The notes below the pieces were generated by a model. The model saw nothing but the letters and a program-made list of their open reading frames with translations, had not been told where the DNA came from and made no database searches. From an uncultured Collinsella sp. (GTDB lineage Bacteria > Actinomycetota > Coriobacteriia > Coriobacteriales > Coriobacteriaceae), in the NCBI GenBank assembly GCA_958438125.1, contig CAUBQN010000012.1, positions 1 to 21,817 of the forward strand: a stretch of DNA of 21,817 nucleotides. The letters are read 5' to 3'. Every line of letters begins with the position of its first letter. The first letter of the stretch is position 1. Below, one piece after another: positions 14,188 through 21,627 of the stretch. Made by a program: the position numbers and the translations under genes.

Positions 14188-14577
14188 ATGTCGGGTTCTT
14201 CGGTCCGCATGTACCGAGCCACGCTTCGCACAAACAGCGCACCGCCCAAGCTCGTCGTCGTTGAAGCAGAATGCCTTTCGCCCGATGAGCGCACAGCATT
14301 TGCATTGCTATCAAGTCGCGTTGCCGCTGTTCTGGTCCCTTGCCCGGCGCAAGGTGAACTTGCCATCCAATGCCAAGCGCACAGCTGCTCGCTCAATCAG
14401 ACTGCCGTAATCGCAACCAGCCAACGCGGTCTGCCCCTTCTCCTGGAAGCCGGTACCGCACTCGCCCTTCGCGGCGCCGGATACGAAAACGAGGCCGCCG
14501 CCGACATGGTCTTTAAACCACGATCGAGCGGCGGCCTCGCAGCAGCCATCGAATATGCTTGCAGGCTCGTTGCCTAA
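14188..14577 (+). CDS. Hypothetical protein divergent from the XRE regulator
   Basis: A 129-residue protein I do not recognise. ATG 14188 is preceded by AGGAG at 14178-14182, a good ribosome site. The sequence is Ala/Leu-rich and soluble, with five cysteines in the first three quarters (ECLS, VPCPAQ, IQCQAHSCS) and one near the end (EYACRLVA). There is no signal peptide or clear membrane helix. Codon third positions look coding. It shares a palindromic operator with the XRE gene, so the pair could be a toxin-antitoxin-like or a regulator-effector unit; this is conjecture. It ends 9 bp before the convergent DUF1648 gene. Confidence 0.65.
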   Translation: MSGSSVRMYRATLRTNSAPPKLVVVEAECLSPDERTAFALLSSRVAAVLVPCPAQGELAIQCQAHSCSLNQTAVIATSQRGLPLLLEAGTALALRGAGYENEAAADMVFKPRSSGGLAAAIEYACRLVA

Positions 14578-14586
14578 AAGGACAAG

Positions 14587-14970
14587 CTAGAAACCAAAGC
14601 CAAAGCCCGTTCCGGTAATCGCCGAGTACATAAAGTAAACGTTGATCACGTTGAGGAACACGCCCGTGATGCAGCCGTTGCGCAGGTAGCGCTCGCACAC
14701 GATGCGCGCCATGGCGGCGGAGTCATCATTGTTTTTAGCCTGGCGTCCCGCCGTAAAGTACGTCGCCACGCTCAGCAGCAAGTTGAGCACCGGCAGTGCC
14801 AACAACTCGTAGCTCTTGCCCCAGCGCGTCGCCTCGCCGGCGGCATTAAACTTCGTTGCCACCTCGGGACCAATGTTGGGGATAACACACGCTGCAACCA
14901 CCAGCGGAATCACCGCAAGTACGAGCAGCGCAATACCCATGTAGCCAGCTTTTTTGCCATATTTAAACAT
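14587..14970 (-). CDS. DUF1648-type small membrane protein
   Basis: The protein has 127 residues with three predicted membrane helices at about 10-32, 54-74 and 100-120. Between the first two lies FNAAGEATRWGKS (41-53), the DUF1648 signature (HFNxxGxxDxWG). DUF1648 is found in SdpI-like immunity proteins and in small membrane proteins of unknown role. ATG 14970 has AAGGA nine bases upstream. It starts 11 bp after ychF on the same strand and so may be cotranscribed with it. The C-terminus is a Gly/Phe-rich tail. Confidence 0.8.
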   Translation of the reverse strand: MFKYGKKAGYMGIALLVLAVIPLVVAACVIPNIGPEVATKFNAAGEATRWGKSYELLALPVLNLLLSVATYFTAGRQAKNNDDSAAMARIVCERYLRNGCITGVFLNVINVYFMYSAITGTGFGFGF

Positions 14971-14981
14971 ATGCGTCGTCC

Positions 14982-16058
14982 TTACACGTTAAAGCGGAAG
15001 TGCACGACGTCGCCATCGGCCATGACATAGTCCTTGCCCTCAATACGCAGTTTGCCGGCGGCCTTGGCGCCCTGCTCACCGCCGAGCTCGATGTAGTCGT
15101 CATAGCCAATGACCTCGGCCTTAATAAAGCCGCGCTCAAAATCGGTGTGGATGACGCCGGCGGCCTGCGGGGCGGTCGCGCCCTGACGAACCGTCCAGGC
15201 CTTGACCTCCATCTCGCCGGCCGTAAAGAACGACTGCAGACCGAGCAGCTTATAGGCCGCCTGCGCGAGCACGTCCAGACCGGGCTGCTCCAGGCCCAGG
15301 CTCTCCAGGTAGTCGGCGGCGTCCTCGGGATCGAGCTCGGAAAGCTCGGCCTCAATCTTGGCGCAGATGGGCAACGGTTTGACGCCATCGATGGGCGCCA
15401 GGTCCTCGTTGAGCATATCCTCGTCCACGTTGGCCACATACAGAATGGGCTTCATGGTGAGCAGGAACAGGCCCTTGGCAGCGGCACGCTCCTCGTCGGT
15501 CATCTCCATGGATGCGGCGCGCTTGCCCTCGTTGAGCCAGGCAAGCAGGCGCTTGGCGACCTCAAACTTGGGCATGAGCTCCTTGTCACGCTTGGCCTCC
15601 TTCTCGAGCTTAGGCAGCTGCTTCTCGAGCGTGCCCATGTCGGCCAGGATGAGCTCGGTCATGATGGTGTCGGCATCGCCGGCGGGATCGACGAACTCGC
15701 CCGTGCGGCCCACCTCACGCATGACGTTGGGGTCCTTAAAGTAGCGCACGACCTCGCAGATGGCGTCGGTCTCGCGGATGTTTGCCAGGAACTGGTTGCC
15801 CAGACCCTCGCCCTCGTTAGCGCCCTTCACCAGACCTGCGATGTCGACGAACTCGACCGTAGCCGGCACAATGCGACCCGGGTTGACGATGTCGGCGAGC
15901 TTTTGCAGGCGGCTATCGGGCACGTCGACGATACCCACGTTGGGGTCGATCGTGGCAAACGGGTAGTTGGCGGCAAGGCCGGTCTTTTTGGTAAGCGCGG
16001 TGAACAGCGTCGACTTGCCCACGTTGGGCAGGCCCACGATACCGATGGAAAGGGACAC
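14982..16058 (-). CDS. ychF: Redox-regulated ATPase/GTPase YchF (OLA1 family)
   Basis: The protein has 358 residues from GTG 16058. The start SLSIGIVGLPNVGKSTLF is the classical YchF N-terminus (P-loop at about 9-17) and AGGAG lies 5 bases before the GTG; longer in-frame starts to 16331 have no support. The switch region VEFVDIAGLVKGASxGEGLG is conserved (here ANEGEGLG, about 68-87), and the base-recognition motif is NVDE, the variant that gives ATP preference. The C-terminal TGS-like domain follows after FFTAGEMEVKAWTVRQGATA. YchF binds ribosomes and influences translation and oxidative stress responses. It is a housekeeping gene with no special link to its neighbours. Confidence 0.96.
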   Translation of the reverse strand: MSLSIGIVGLPNVGKSTLFTALTKKTGLAANYPFATIDPNVGIVDVPDSRLQKLADIVNPGRIVPATVEFVDIAGLVKGANEGEGLGNQFLANIRETDAICEVVRYFKDPNVMREVGRTGEFVDPAGDADTIMTELILADMGTLEKQLPKLEKEAKRDKELMPKFEVAKRLLAWLNEGKRAASMEMTDEERAAAKGLFLLTMKPILYVANVDEDMLNEDLAPIDGVKPLPICAKIEAELSELDPEDAADYLESLGLEQPGLDVLAQAAYKLLGLQSFFTAGEMEVKAWTVRQGATAPQAAGVIHTDFERGFIKAEVIGYDDYIELGGEQGAKAAGKLRIEGKDYVMADGDVVHFRFNV

Positions 16059-16095
16059 GACAGCTCCTTTTGATACAGGTACTTCAAACTGCATA

Positions 16096-16145
16096 AGTAT
16101 AGCGCCGCCGCAGCATCCGGGCGAATCCGGACACCGCGGCGGCGC
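16096..16145 (-). promoter_or_regulatory. GC hairpin and -10 element between the GH4 gene and ychF
   Basis: Perfect 10-bp arms GCGCCGCCGC (16102-16111) and GCGGCGGCGC (16136-16145) form a strong stem downstream of the GH4 gene, with no U-run. On the minus strand TATACT (16101-16096) follows immediately, 38 bp before the ychF GTG, and may be its -10 box. The stem could end GH4 transcription (imperfectly) and insulate ychF. Confidence 0.45.
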
Positions 16146-16185
16146 AAATGAAGCAGAGATGCGTGAGAGTTCGAGACAGCAGTCC

Positions 16186-17529
16186 TTACTTAAGCTCGGG
16201 CCAGAAATCCTTGTTGGCCTCGATGAGCTCGTCCAGGATCTGCTTGGCAACGCTTGCCGAAGGAATGGTCTTGGAGAGCGTGAGTGCCTGCCAGAGCTTC
16301 TGGTAGCTGCCCTCGACCCAAGCCTGGACAACGAGCTTCTCGACGGAAACCTGCTGCTCCATCAGGCCCTTCTGGAACTGCGGGATCGGGCCCTGGCAGA
16401 TCTTCTCAAAGCCGTTGGAGCCAACGATGCAAGGCACCTCGACCATGGCCGTCGGGTCGAAGTTGGGCACAGCGCCATCGTTGGGGACAATCAGCAGGAA
16501 GCGCTCGAGCGTGTTCTCGGCCAGCGCGCAGGCAAGGTCGACGATGTAGTTGGCGTGTACGTCGGGCTCAAAGCCGCCGTCCTTGGCAGTACCCTTGGCG
16601 ATGATGTCGCGGCAAGCGCCAAAGACCTTCTTCTCGCGGCCGTCCATAACCTCATTGGCGCGAGTGTAGTTGGGGTCAGACGTCTCGACAACATAGTCCG
16701 GGTACAGGTAGTACTTGAGGTAGGTGTTGGGAATCGTCTCGGGATCGACAGCATAGACATCCTTGGCCTTGCCGAAGGTGTGAATCCAGCTCTCCTCGAC
16801 ATGCTGCTCCTTACCGGCCTCGTGCTCGATGCCGTCCAGGTAGCCGTTCTTAGCCATGTGCTCCTTAATCTGCGGCATGAGGTCGTTACCCTCCTTGTCG
16901 TAGATCTTGCTCCACCAACCAAAGTGGTTGAGGCCGTAGTAGCTATACTGCAGCTCGCGACGATCCTTGATGCCGCACATACGGCTCATCTTATCCATGA
17001 GGTCGATCGGCATGTCGCAGATGTTGATGATGCGGCTGTTGGGGCGCAGCACGCGGCAGGCCTCGGCGACGATGGCCGCGGGGTTGGAGTAGTTGAGCAT
17101 CCAGGCGTTGGGGCTGTACTTCTCCATGTAGTCCAGGATCTCGATGACACCGCCGATGGAGCGCATGCCGTAGGCGATGCCGCCAGCGCCGCAGGTCTCC
17201 TGACCAACGCAGCCGTACTTGAGGGGGATCTTCTCGTCGAGCTCGCGCATAGCGTAGAGACCCACGCGGATGTGAGCAAGGACGAAGTCAGTACCGGTAA
17301 AAGCGGTTTCGGGGTCGGTGGTGTAGTTGAACTCAACCTCGGGAGCGTTCTCGTGGAAGTAGATCTCGCACGCCTTGGCAACGATCTCCTGGCGCTCGGC
17401 GTTGTTGTCGTAGAAGGTCACCTTGTTGACCGGGAAGCGGTCGCGCTCCTCAAGCAGCATTAGAGCGATGCCCGGGGTGAAGGTAGAGCCACCGCCGGCA
17501 ATGGTCACGGCATAGTTTTTCTTGGACAT
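16186..17529 (-). CDS. 6-phospho-alpha-glucosidase, glycoside hydrolase family 4
   Basis: The protein has 447 residues, the same size as GlvA/MalH. The NAD-binding loop IAGGGSTFTPG is at 10-20, the substrate loop NYSNP at 146-150, and the metal and catalytic motif CDMP at 171-174 with His202 in LNHFGW; as I recall, these match the GlvA residues Cys171, Asp172 and His202. NTYLKYY near 268-274 supplies a likely catalytic Tyr. GH4 enzymes cleave by NAD+- and Mn2+-dependent oxidation-elimination; the CDMP variant goes with alpha-glucoside 6-phosphates such as maltose-6'-phosphate. ATG 17529 follows AGGAGG. It sits 154 bp downstream of the EIICB gene on the same strand and would process its product in the cytoplasm. 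Other alpha-glucosides (trehalulose, isomaltulose, maltitol) are possible. Confidence 0.93.
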   Translation of the reverse strand: MSKKNYAVTIAGGGSTFTPGIALMLLEERDRFPVNKVTFYDNNAERQEIVAKACEIYFHENAPEVEFNYTTDPETAFTGTDFVLAHIRVGLYAMRELDEKIPLKYGCVGQETCGAGGIAYGMRSIGGVIEILDYMEKYSPNAWMLNYSNPAAIVAEACRVLRPNSRIINICDMPIDLMDKMSRMCGIKDRRELQYSYYGLNHFGWWSKIYDKEGNDLMPQIKEHMAKNGYLDGIEHEAGKEQHVEESWIHTFGKAKDVYAVDPETIPNTYLKYYLYPDYVVETSDPNYTRANEVMDGREKKVFGACRDIIAKGTAKDGGFEPDVHANYIVDLACALAENTLERFLLIVPNDGAVPNFDPTAMVEVPCIVGSNGFEKICQGPIPQFQKGLMEQQVSVEKLVVQAWVEGSYQKLWQALTLSKTIPSASVAKQILDELIEANKDFWPELK

Positions 17530-17626
17530 GATGTCCTCCTCATTCTGGCCGCTTGCTCAATCCATCCCCGTACGCGGCCTGCACGGTTTGGAATTGTTAC
17601 CTAGAAGTGGAGTTTTTTATCTCCAG

Positions 17627-17665
17627 AATCGGCCTTGCGGTGCATACCGGCTCGCAAGGCCGATT
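17627..17665 (-). other. Intercistronic hairpin between EIICB and GH4 genes
   Basis: Perfect 13-bp arms AATCGGCCTTGCG (17627-17639) and CGCAAGGCCGATT (17653-17665) with a 13-base loop. On the minus strand the stem is followed by CTGGAGATAAAAAACTCC, a second tiny hairpin, and not by a U-run. It is probably an attenuating or mRNA-stabilising element that sets the ratio of transporter to hydrolase. Confidence 0.55.
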
Positions 17666-17683
17666 GTTTCGATGGACGATGGT

Positions 17684-19294
17684 TTACAGAAGACTCTCGA
17701 ACTTCAGAAGACTCTCGAACTTCTCGCGAACCTGCGGGACGGTAAGGCCGATGATGACCTGGATTGACTGACCTTGGACCACCAAGCCATGCGTACCGAT
17801 CGCCTTGAAGGAAGCCTCGGGTGCAACGACGCTCTTGTCCTTGACGTTAACGCGCAGACGGGTAGCGCAGTTAGTTACATCGATGATGTTATCCGTGCCA
17901 CCGAGCAGATCGAGGATGTTCTCGGCAAGCACCAAGCGCTCATCATCTTTACTCTGGGCGACCGATTTGCCAGCAGCAGCACCGCCCTGCTTTTGCTTGT
18001 AGTCGGCCTTGGACTTGAGCTCGACCTCAACATCGTCATCCTCGCGACCGGGGGTCTTAAAGTCGAACTTGACGATCAGGAAACGGAAGACCACGACCCA
18101 AAGAGCGGTAAAGCACAGACCGACAAGGATGGAGATGGCGTACTGCAGACCGTGTGCGGCCCAAAGGGGCAGCCAGTCCCACGAGAGCATCGAGATGATG
18201 CCGCCGTCGAAGATGCCCACGACGCCAAGGAGGTTTTGAGCCATGCAGCCGAGCGCTCCGAGCACGCAGTGGACGACGAACAGGCCGGGCGCGATGAACA
18301 GGAAGGTGAAGTCAAGCGGCTCGGTGATACCGCAAAGCATAGCGGTAAGGGTGACGGGAATGAGCAGAGCCTTGACGCGCTGCTTGCGCTCGGGTTTGGC
18401 GGTCATATAAAACGCAATGGCGACGCCAAGCGAGCCGAAGACCTTAGTCCAACCAGGGCAGGTATAGGCAGCCCAGGGTGCGGCATCCTTAAGAGCAATG
18501 CTCGGATCGGCAGCCAGTTGGGGCAGGATGTTGGCCCAAGCAGCAAAGATGCCGCCGTTGACCGCCGCGTTGTCGTAATAGAACGGCGTATAGATAAAGT
18601 GGTGCAGGCCTGTAGGAATCAGCACGCGCTCGAAGAAAGCAAAGACGCCCACGCCGAACGTACCGGCGGAAAGGATGAATCCCTGGAAGGCGGAGATAGC
18701 AGCCTGAACATGCGGCCACACCAGGCAGGCGATAAGAGCGACCGGAACCATAACGAAGAAACCGATCATATAAATGAACACGGAGCCCGAGAACACGCCC
18801 AGCCACTCAGGAAGTTCGGTGTCGAAGTACTTGTTGTGAAGCATCGTGGCGATACCAGAAATGATAAGCGCGCCCATGATGCCCATATCAAGCGTTTTGA
18901 TGCTTGCGATAGTGGCAAGACCAGTACCGCTGCCCGCCTCGACAGAGTAGTCGACTCCAAAGACAGGGCCCCACTGCCCCAAGATTGTGCTTACAAAGTA
19001 GTTGAAGGTAAGGTAGATGGCCAAAGCCTCCATGCAGCAGCGAGCGTTCTGCTTGTTCGCGAGCGAGATTGGCAACGCTACGCAAAACAGCAACGGCATC
19101 TGGTTAAAGAGCGTCCAACCACCCTGGAGCAGCACATTCCAGCAATCAAACCAAAGATGACCCGCTGTGGCCATCTCGCCAAAGATCGCCTCGGTGGTAA
19201 ACAACGTACCCAGGCCGACGACGATTCCGGAAAATGCGAAAAGAATTGCAGGCGTGTACATTGCACCGCCGAAACGTTGTATCTTTTGCATCAT
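17684..19294 (-). CDS. PTS alpha-glucoside/maltose EIICB component
   Basis: The protein has 536 residues from ATG 19294. The start MMQKIQRFGGAMYTPAILF matches the N-terminus of GlvC/MalX-type permeases; an in-frame ATG 24 bases upstream is possible. The EIIC membrane domain spans about 10-410 with the substrate block GITEPLDF at 322-329. A charged linker (415-450) leads to the EIIB domain with the phosphorylated Cys476 in VTNCATRLRV. There is no EIIA domain, so an EIIA-Glc from elsewhere must serve. It imports and phosphorylates an alpha-glucoside for the GH4 enzyme downstream. The C-terminus carries KFESLL twice because of an exact 18-bp tandem duplication (17688-17705 and 17706-17723). A short G4-AAT-C4 hairpin (19298-19308) overlaps the ribosome site. 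Confidence 0.92.
   Translation of the reverse strand: MMQKIQRFGGAMYTPAILFAFSGIVVGLGTLFTTEAIFGEMATAGHLWFDCWNVLLQGGWTLFNQMPLLFCVALPISLANKQNARCCMEALAIYLTFNYFVSTILGQWGPVFGVDYSVEAGSGTGLATIASIKTLDMGIMGALIISGIATMLHNKYFDTELPEWLGVFSGSVFIYMIGFFVMVPVALIACLVWPHVQAAISAFQGFILSAGTFGVGVFAFFERVLIPTGLHHFIYTPFYYDNAAVNGGIFAAWANILPQLAADPSIALKDAAPWAAYTCPGWTKVFGSLGVAIAFYMTAKPERKQRVKALLIPVTLTAMLCGITEPLDFTFLFIAPGLFVVHCVLGALGCMAQNLLGVVGIFDGGIISMLSWDWLPLWAAHGLQYAISILVGLCFTALWVVVFRFLIVKFDFKTPGREDDDVEVELKSKADYKQKQGGAAAGKSVAQSKDDERLVLAENILDLLGGTDNIIDVTNCATRLRVNVKDKSVVAPEASFKAIGTHGLVVQGQSIQVIIGLTVPQVREKFESLLKFESLL
17688..17723 (-). repeat. 18-bp in-frame tandem duplication at the EIICB C-terminus
   Basis: The unit AGAAGACTCTCGAACTTC occurs twice, head to tail, without any difference. 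It encodes KFESLL-KFESLL at the extreme C-terminus just before the stop. Perfect identity suggests a recent slippage event; the reading frame is preserved. Confidence 0.85.
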
Positions 19295-19437
19295 GACGGG
19301 GAATCCCCCTCTCTTCATTCGGAGCGCTGCGGTTTTGGCTTCACTCGAGACCGCAGACGCGCCGTTTGCGTGTACCTCGTGCAATAGGACGGGTGGGCCC
19401 GTGTCCCTGACTTCTTGCACTTACGTTTTATCACATC

Positions 19438-19453
19438 ACTTATCTAGACAAGT
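19438..19453. promoter_or_regulatory. GntR/HutC-type operator 1
   Basis: ACTTATCTAGACAAGT is palindromic at 14 of 16 positions and centred on TCTAGA, the form expected for GntR-family regulators with a UTRA domain (for example DasR sites, ACTGGTCTAGACCAGT). It is proximal to the EIICB gene. Minus-strand TATGCT directly upstream of it may be the EIICB -10 box, in which case binding would block that promoter. Confidence 0.55.
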
Positions 19454-19473
19454 TAGCATAAAGACTACGGTCG

Positions 19474-19503
19474 GTAAACGGTTGATTATTGGCCGTAAAC
19501 GGT
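19474..19503. repeat. Direct repeat GTAAACGGT, 21 bp apart
   Basis: GTAAACGGT occurs at 19474-19482 and 19495-19503, a spacing of two helical turns, between the two operator clusters of the divergent intergenic region. It could be the site of a second regulator. No match to a known box is claimed. Confidence 0.4.
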
Positions 19504-19568
19504 ATATGTCCAGTATTTCGCCTGCTAAATCTGATATAGCTGATGGCTGCATTTTAAATTTCTTTTCT

Positions 19569-19603
19569 ACTTGTCTAGATGTGCTTGTCTATTCATATAG
19601 ACA
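19569..19603. promoter_or_regulatory. GntR/HutC-type operators 2 and 3
   Basis: ACTTGTCTAGA (19569-19579) repeats one half of operator 1. Next to it TGTCTAT (19586-19592) and ATAGACA (19597-19603) form a perfect 7-bp inverted repeat with spacer TCAT. The second site lies inside the promoter of the dehydrogenase gene, so a bound GntR protein would exclude RNA polymerase. Confidence 0.55.
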
Positions 19604-19613
19604 TACCTATACT
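19585..19613 (+). promoter_or_regulatory. Promoter of the dehydrogenase-GntR operon
   Basis: The -35 TTGTCT (19585-19590), a 17-bp spacer and the -10 TATACT (19608-19613) make a good housekeeping promoter. A start site near 19620 would leave a leader of about 30 nt before the AAGGAG ribosome site and ATG 19650. Confidence 0.6.
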
Positions 19614-19649
19614 TCATTACAATATTCACCGCCACGTTAAGGAGTCACC

Positions 19650-20675
19650 ATGAAAAGCGCGGTCTTCTATGGAAAGCACGACCTCAGAGTCGAGGAATCG
19701 GCAAAGCCGGCCGTAGGCAAGCGCGACGTTCTGATCAACGTCAAAGCTTGCGGCGTCTGCGGCACCGACGTGCATATCTATGAAGGCGACAAGGGTGCAG
19801 CCGACGTTACCCCGCCCACGATCCTTGGTCATGAGTTTGCGGGCGTTGTCGAGGCCGTGGGCAGCGACGTCGCTGGCTTTAAACCGGGCGATCGCGTGTG
19901 CATCGACCCAAACCATCCCTGCGGCTGCTGCGAACCCTGCCGCGACGGAATCAACCACTACTGCGAGCATATGACCGGTTACGGCACCACCGTTAACGGC
20001 GGCTTTGCCGAGTACTGCTCCGTCGATATGCAGCAAGTCTACAAGTTGGGCGATCACACCAGCTTTGAGCAGGGTGCTATGACCGAGCCCGTCGCCTGCT
20101 GCCTGCACGGCATCGATATGTGCAACATCAAGCCCGGCAGCACAGTTGTCGTTATCGGCGGCGGCATGATCGGTCTGCTCATGATGCAGCTTGCTAAAAA
20201 CGCCGGCGCCACCAAGGTTGTCTTGCTCGAGCCTGTCGAAGGCAAGCGCGAGGTTGCGCTCAAACTCGGCGCCGACCTGGCAATTGATTCCATCCACGAG
20301 GACGTCCCGGCCCGCCTGAAGCAGGAGGGCGTCGGCAACGTCGACGTTGTAATCGAATGCGTCGGCAAGCCCGTCACCATCGAGCAGGCCATCCAGATCG
20401 CCGGCCACAAGGCTACGGTCATGATGTTCGGCCTCACCAAGCCCGATGAGACAATCACCGTCAAGCCCTTCGAGGTCTTCCAGAAGGAGCTCGTGCTCAC
20501 CTCGTCCTACATCAACCCTTACACACAGCGTCGCGCGCTCGAGCTCATCGACTCTGGCAGGCTCGACGTATCCTCGATGGTCGCCAAGGTGGCTTCCCTC
20601 GACGAGCTCGGTGCCATCCTGTCAGACCCAGCCCTGCGTGCCATGGGTAAATATATAATCGACCCCAGCAAGTAA
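19650..20675 (+). CDS. Zinc-dependent medium-chain dehydrogenase, polyol/sorbitol dehydrogenase-like
   Basis: The protein has 341 residues. Catalytic zinc ligands are Cys37 (ACGVCGTD), His61-Glu62 (LGHEFAG) and probably Glu146 (TEPVACC). The structural zinc has Cys91, 94, 97 and 105. The Rossmann loop VVVIGGGMIG is at about 166-175, with an acidic residue (LLEPVEGKR) near 192-200 suggesting NAD+ preference. ATG 19650 follows AAGGAG. It is divergent from the EIICB-GH4 genes across shared operators and cotranscribed with the GntR gene. It would oxidise a polyol or secondary alcohol, possibly the aglycone released from an imported alpha-glucoside. Threonine or other alcohol dehydrogenase activity is also possible. 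Confidence 0.88.
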   Translation: MKSAVFYGKHDLRVEESAKPAVGKRDVLINVKACGVCGTDVHIYEGDKGAADVTPPTILGHEFAGVVEAVGSDVAGFKPGDRVCIDPNHPCGCCEPCRDGINHYCEHMTGYGTTVNGGFAEYCSVDMQQVYKLGDHTSFEQGAMTEPVACCLHGIDMCNIKPGSTVVVIGGGMIGLLMMQLAKNAGATKVVLLEPVEGKREVALKLGADLAIDSIHEDVPARLKQEGVGNVDVVIECVGKPVTIEQAIQIAGHKATVMMFGLTKPDETITVKPFEVFQKELVLTSSYINPYTQRRALELIDSGRLDVSSMVAKVASLDELGAILSDPALRAMGKYIIDPSK

Positions 20676-20740
20676 ATCGATCGACACCTGCGCGGGCGGC
20701 CCTCATCCACCGCTCGCGCACTCAGCTCTAGGAGACCGTC

Positions 20741-21496
20741 ATGGCGCGAGCCATCTTCCAAACTATTTATGACAACGTGAAGCAGTCGATTGACGACGGC
20801 ACATACGCTTATCAGAGCTATCTGCCTTCGGAGACTGAGCTCACACAGCTGTTTGACTGCTCGCGCATGACGGTCCGTCGCGCCATCTCGATGCTTGCGG
20901 CAGATGGCTACGTGCTCCCCCAGCAAGGCAAAGGCATGCGCGTCATTCGCAACATCAGTGACGAGACGAGTCGTGGCGGCGGCGGACTCGAGACCTTTAA
21001 GGAAATCGCAGCCAGTCGAGGCTTTGAGCTCAAGACTGTCACCACCGTCTTTGAGCTCCTCGTCTGTAACAAGGCGCTCTCCAAGATTACCGGGTTTCCT
21101 GAAGGCTGTGAGCTCACGCGTGCCAAACGCATCCGCTATGCAGACGGACGGGCCGTGTGCTCCGACGACTCCTATTACCTAAGCTCACAGGTACCGGGGC
21201 TGACACCCGAGATTGTCAACGACTCGATCTATCGTTACCTCGAAGAAGGCCTTGGCATTAAGATTGCCACGGGCAAACGCGATGTAACGATTGAGCATCC
21301 CACGCCCGAGGATGCACGCGTACTCGATCTCGACGACTTTAACGCACTCGCCGTTGTACGCGGACAGACCTACAACGCCGACGGCATCCTTATGGAATAC
21401 ACCGAGACAAAGCAGGTTCCCAGCTTCTTTTTACTCCACGAAACGGTCACCCGCCGCAATAACGGCAGCGAGACCCACCAGAGCAGCATGGGCTAA
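20741..21496 (+). CDS. GntR-family regulator with UTRA domain (TreR/HutC-like)
   Basis: The protein has 251 residues. An N-terminal winged helix (residues about 1-72) carries YLPSETELTQLFDCSRMTVRRAI, the GntR recognition region, and PQQGKGMRV as the wing. The UTRA effector domain occupies about 90-235 (LTRAKRIRYADG, YLSSQVPGLT, VRGQTYNADGILMEYTET). UTRA proteins of this kind bind phosphosugars; TreR binds trehalose-6-phosphate. It lies 65 bp after the dehydrogenase, with TAGGAG before ATG 20741, probably in one operon. The TCTAGA-centred operators at 19438-19603 are its likely targets, controlling both the PTS/GH4 genes and its own operon. Confidence 0.9.
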   Translation: MARAIFQTIYDNVKQSIDDGTYAYQSYLPSETELTQLFDCSRMTVRRAISMLAADGYVLPQQGKGMRVIRNISDETSRGGGGLETFKEIAASRGFELKTVTTVFELLVCNKALSKITGFPEGCELTRAKRIRYADGRAVCSDDSYYLSSQVPGLTPEIVNDSIYRYLEEGLGIKIATGKRDVTIEHPTPEDARVLDLDDFNALAVVRGQTYNADGILMEYTETKQVPSFFLLHETVTRRNNGSETHQSSMG

Positions 21497-21505
21497 CCAT
21501 CTATT

Positions 21506-21577
21506 AGTTGCGGTGGAATAGTTCCTAGAATGGTCAGCTTAAGAGCAAAACAGGAACTATTCCACCGCAACTTTTTT
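21506..21577 (+). terminator. Long perfect terminator after the GntR gene
   Basis: Perfect 21-bp arms (21506-21526 and 21552-21572; AGTTGCGGTGG...) with a 25-base loop and a TTTTTT run (21572-21577). The stem is far longer than a normal intrinsic terminator, so it may also be a dispersed repeat. A second hairpin (21578-21608, GGCCGGCGGG / CCCACCGGCC, one mismatch) follows directly. Confidence 0.8.
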
Positions 21578-21627
21578 GGCCGGCGGGGCAGTATCTGTCC
21601 CACCGGCCATCATTTACGCTCTTTTAG

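Noticed and set aside
16059..16331. Longer N-terminus for YchF overlapping the GH4 gene
   Set aside because: YchF proteins begin at SLSIGIVGLPNVGKST; GTG 16058 has AGGAG directly upstream.
17774..19387. Plus-strand open frame opposite EIICB
   Set aside because: It is a shadow of the EIICB gene with no family motif.
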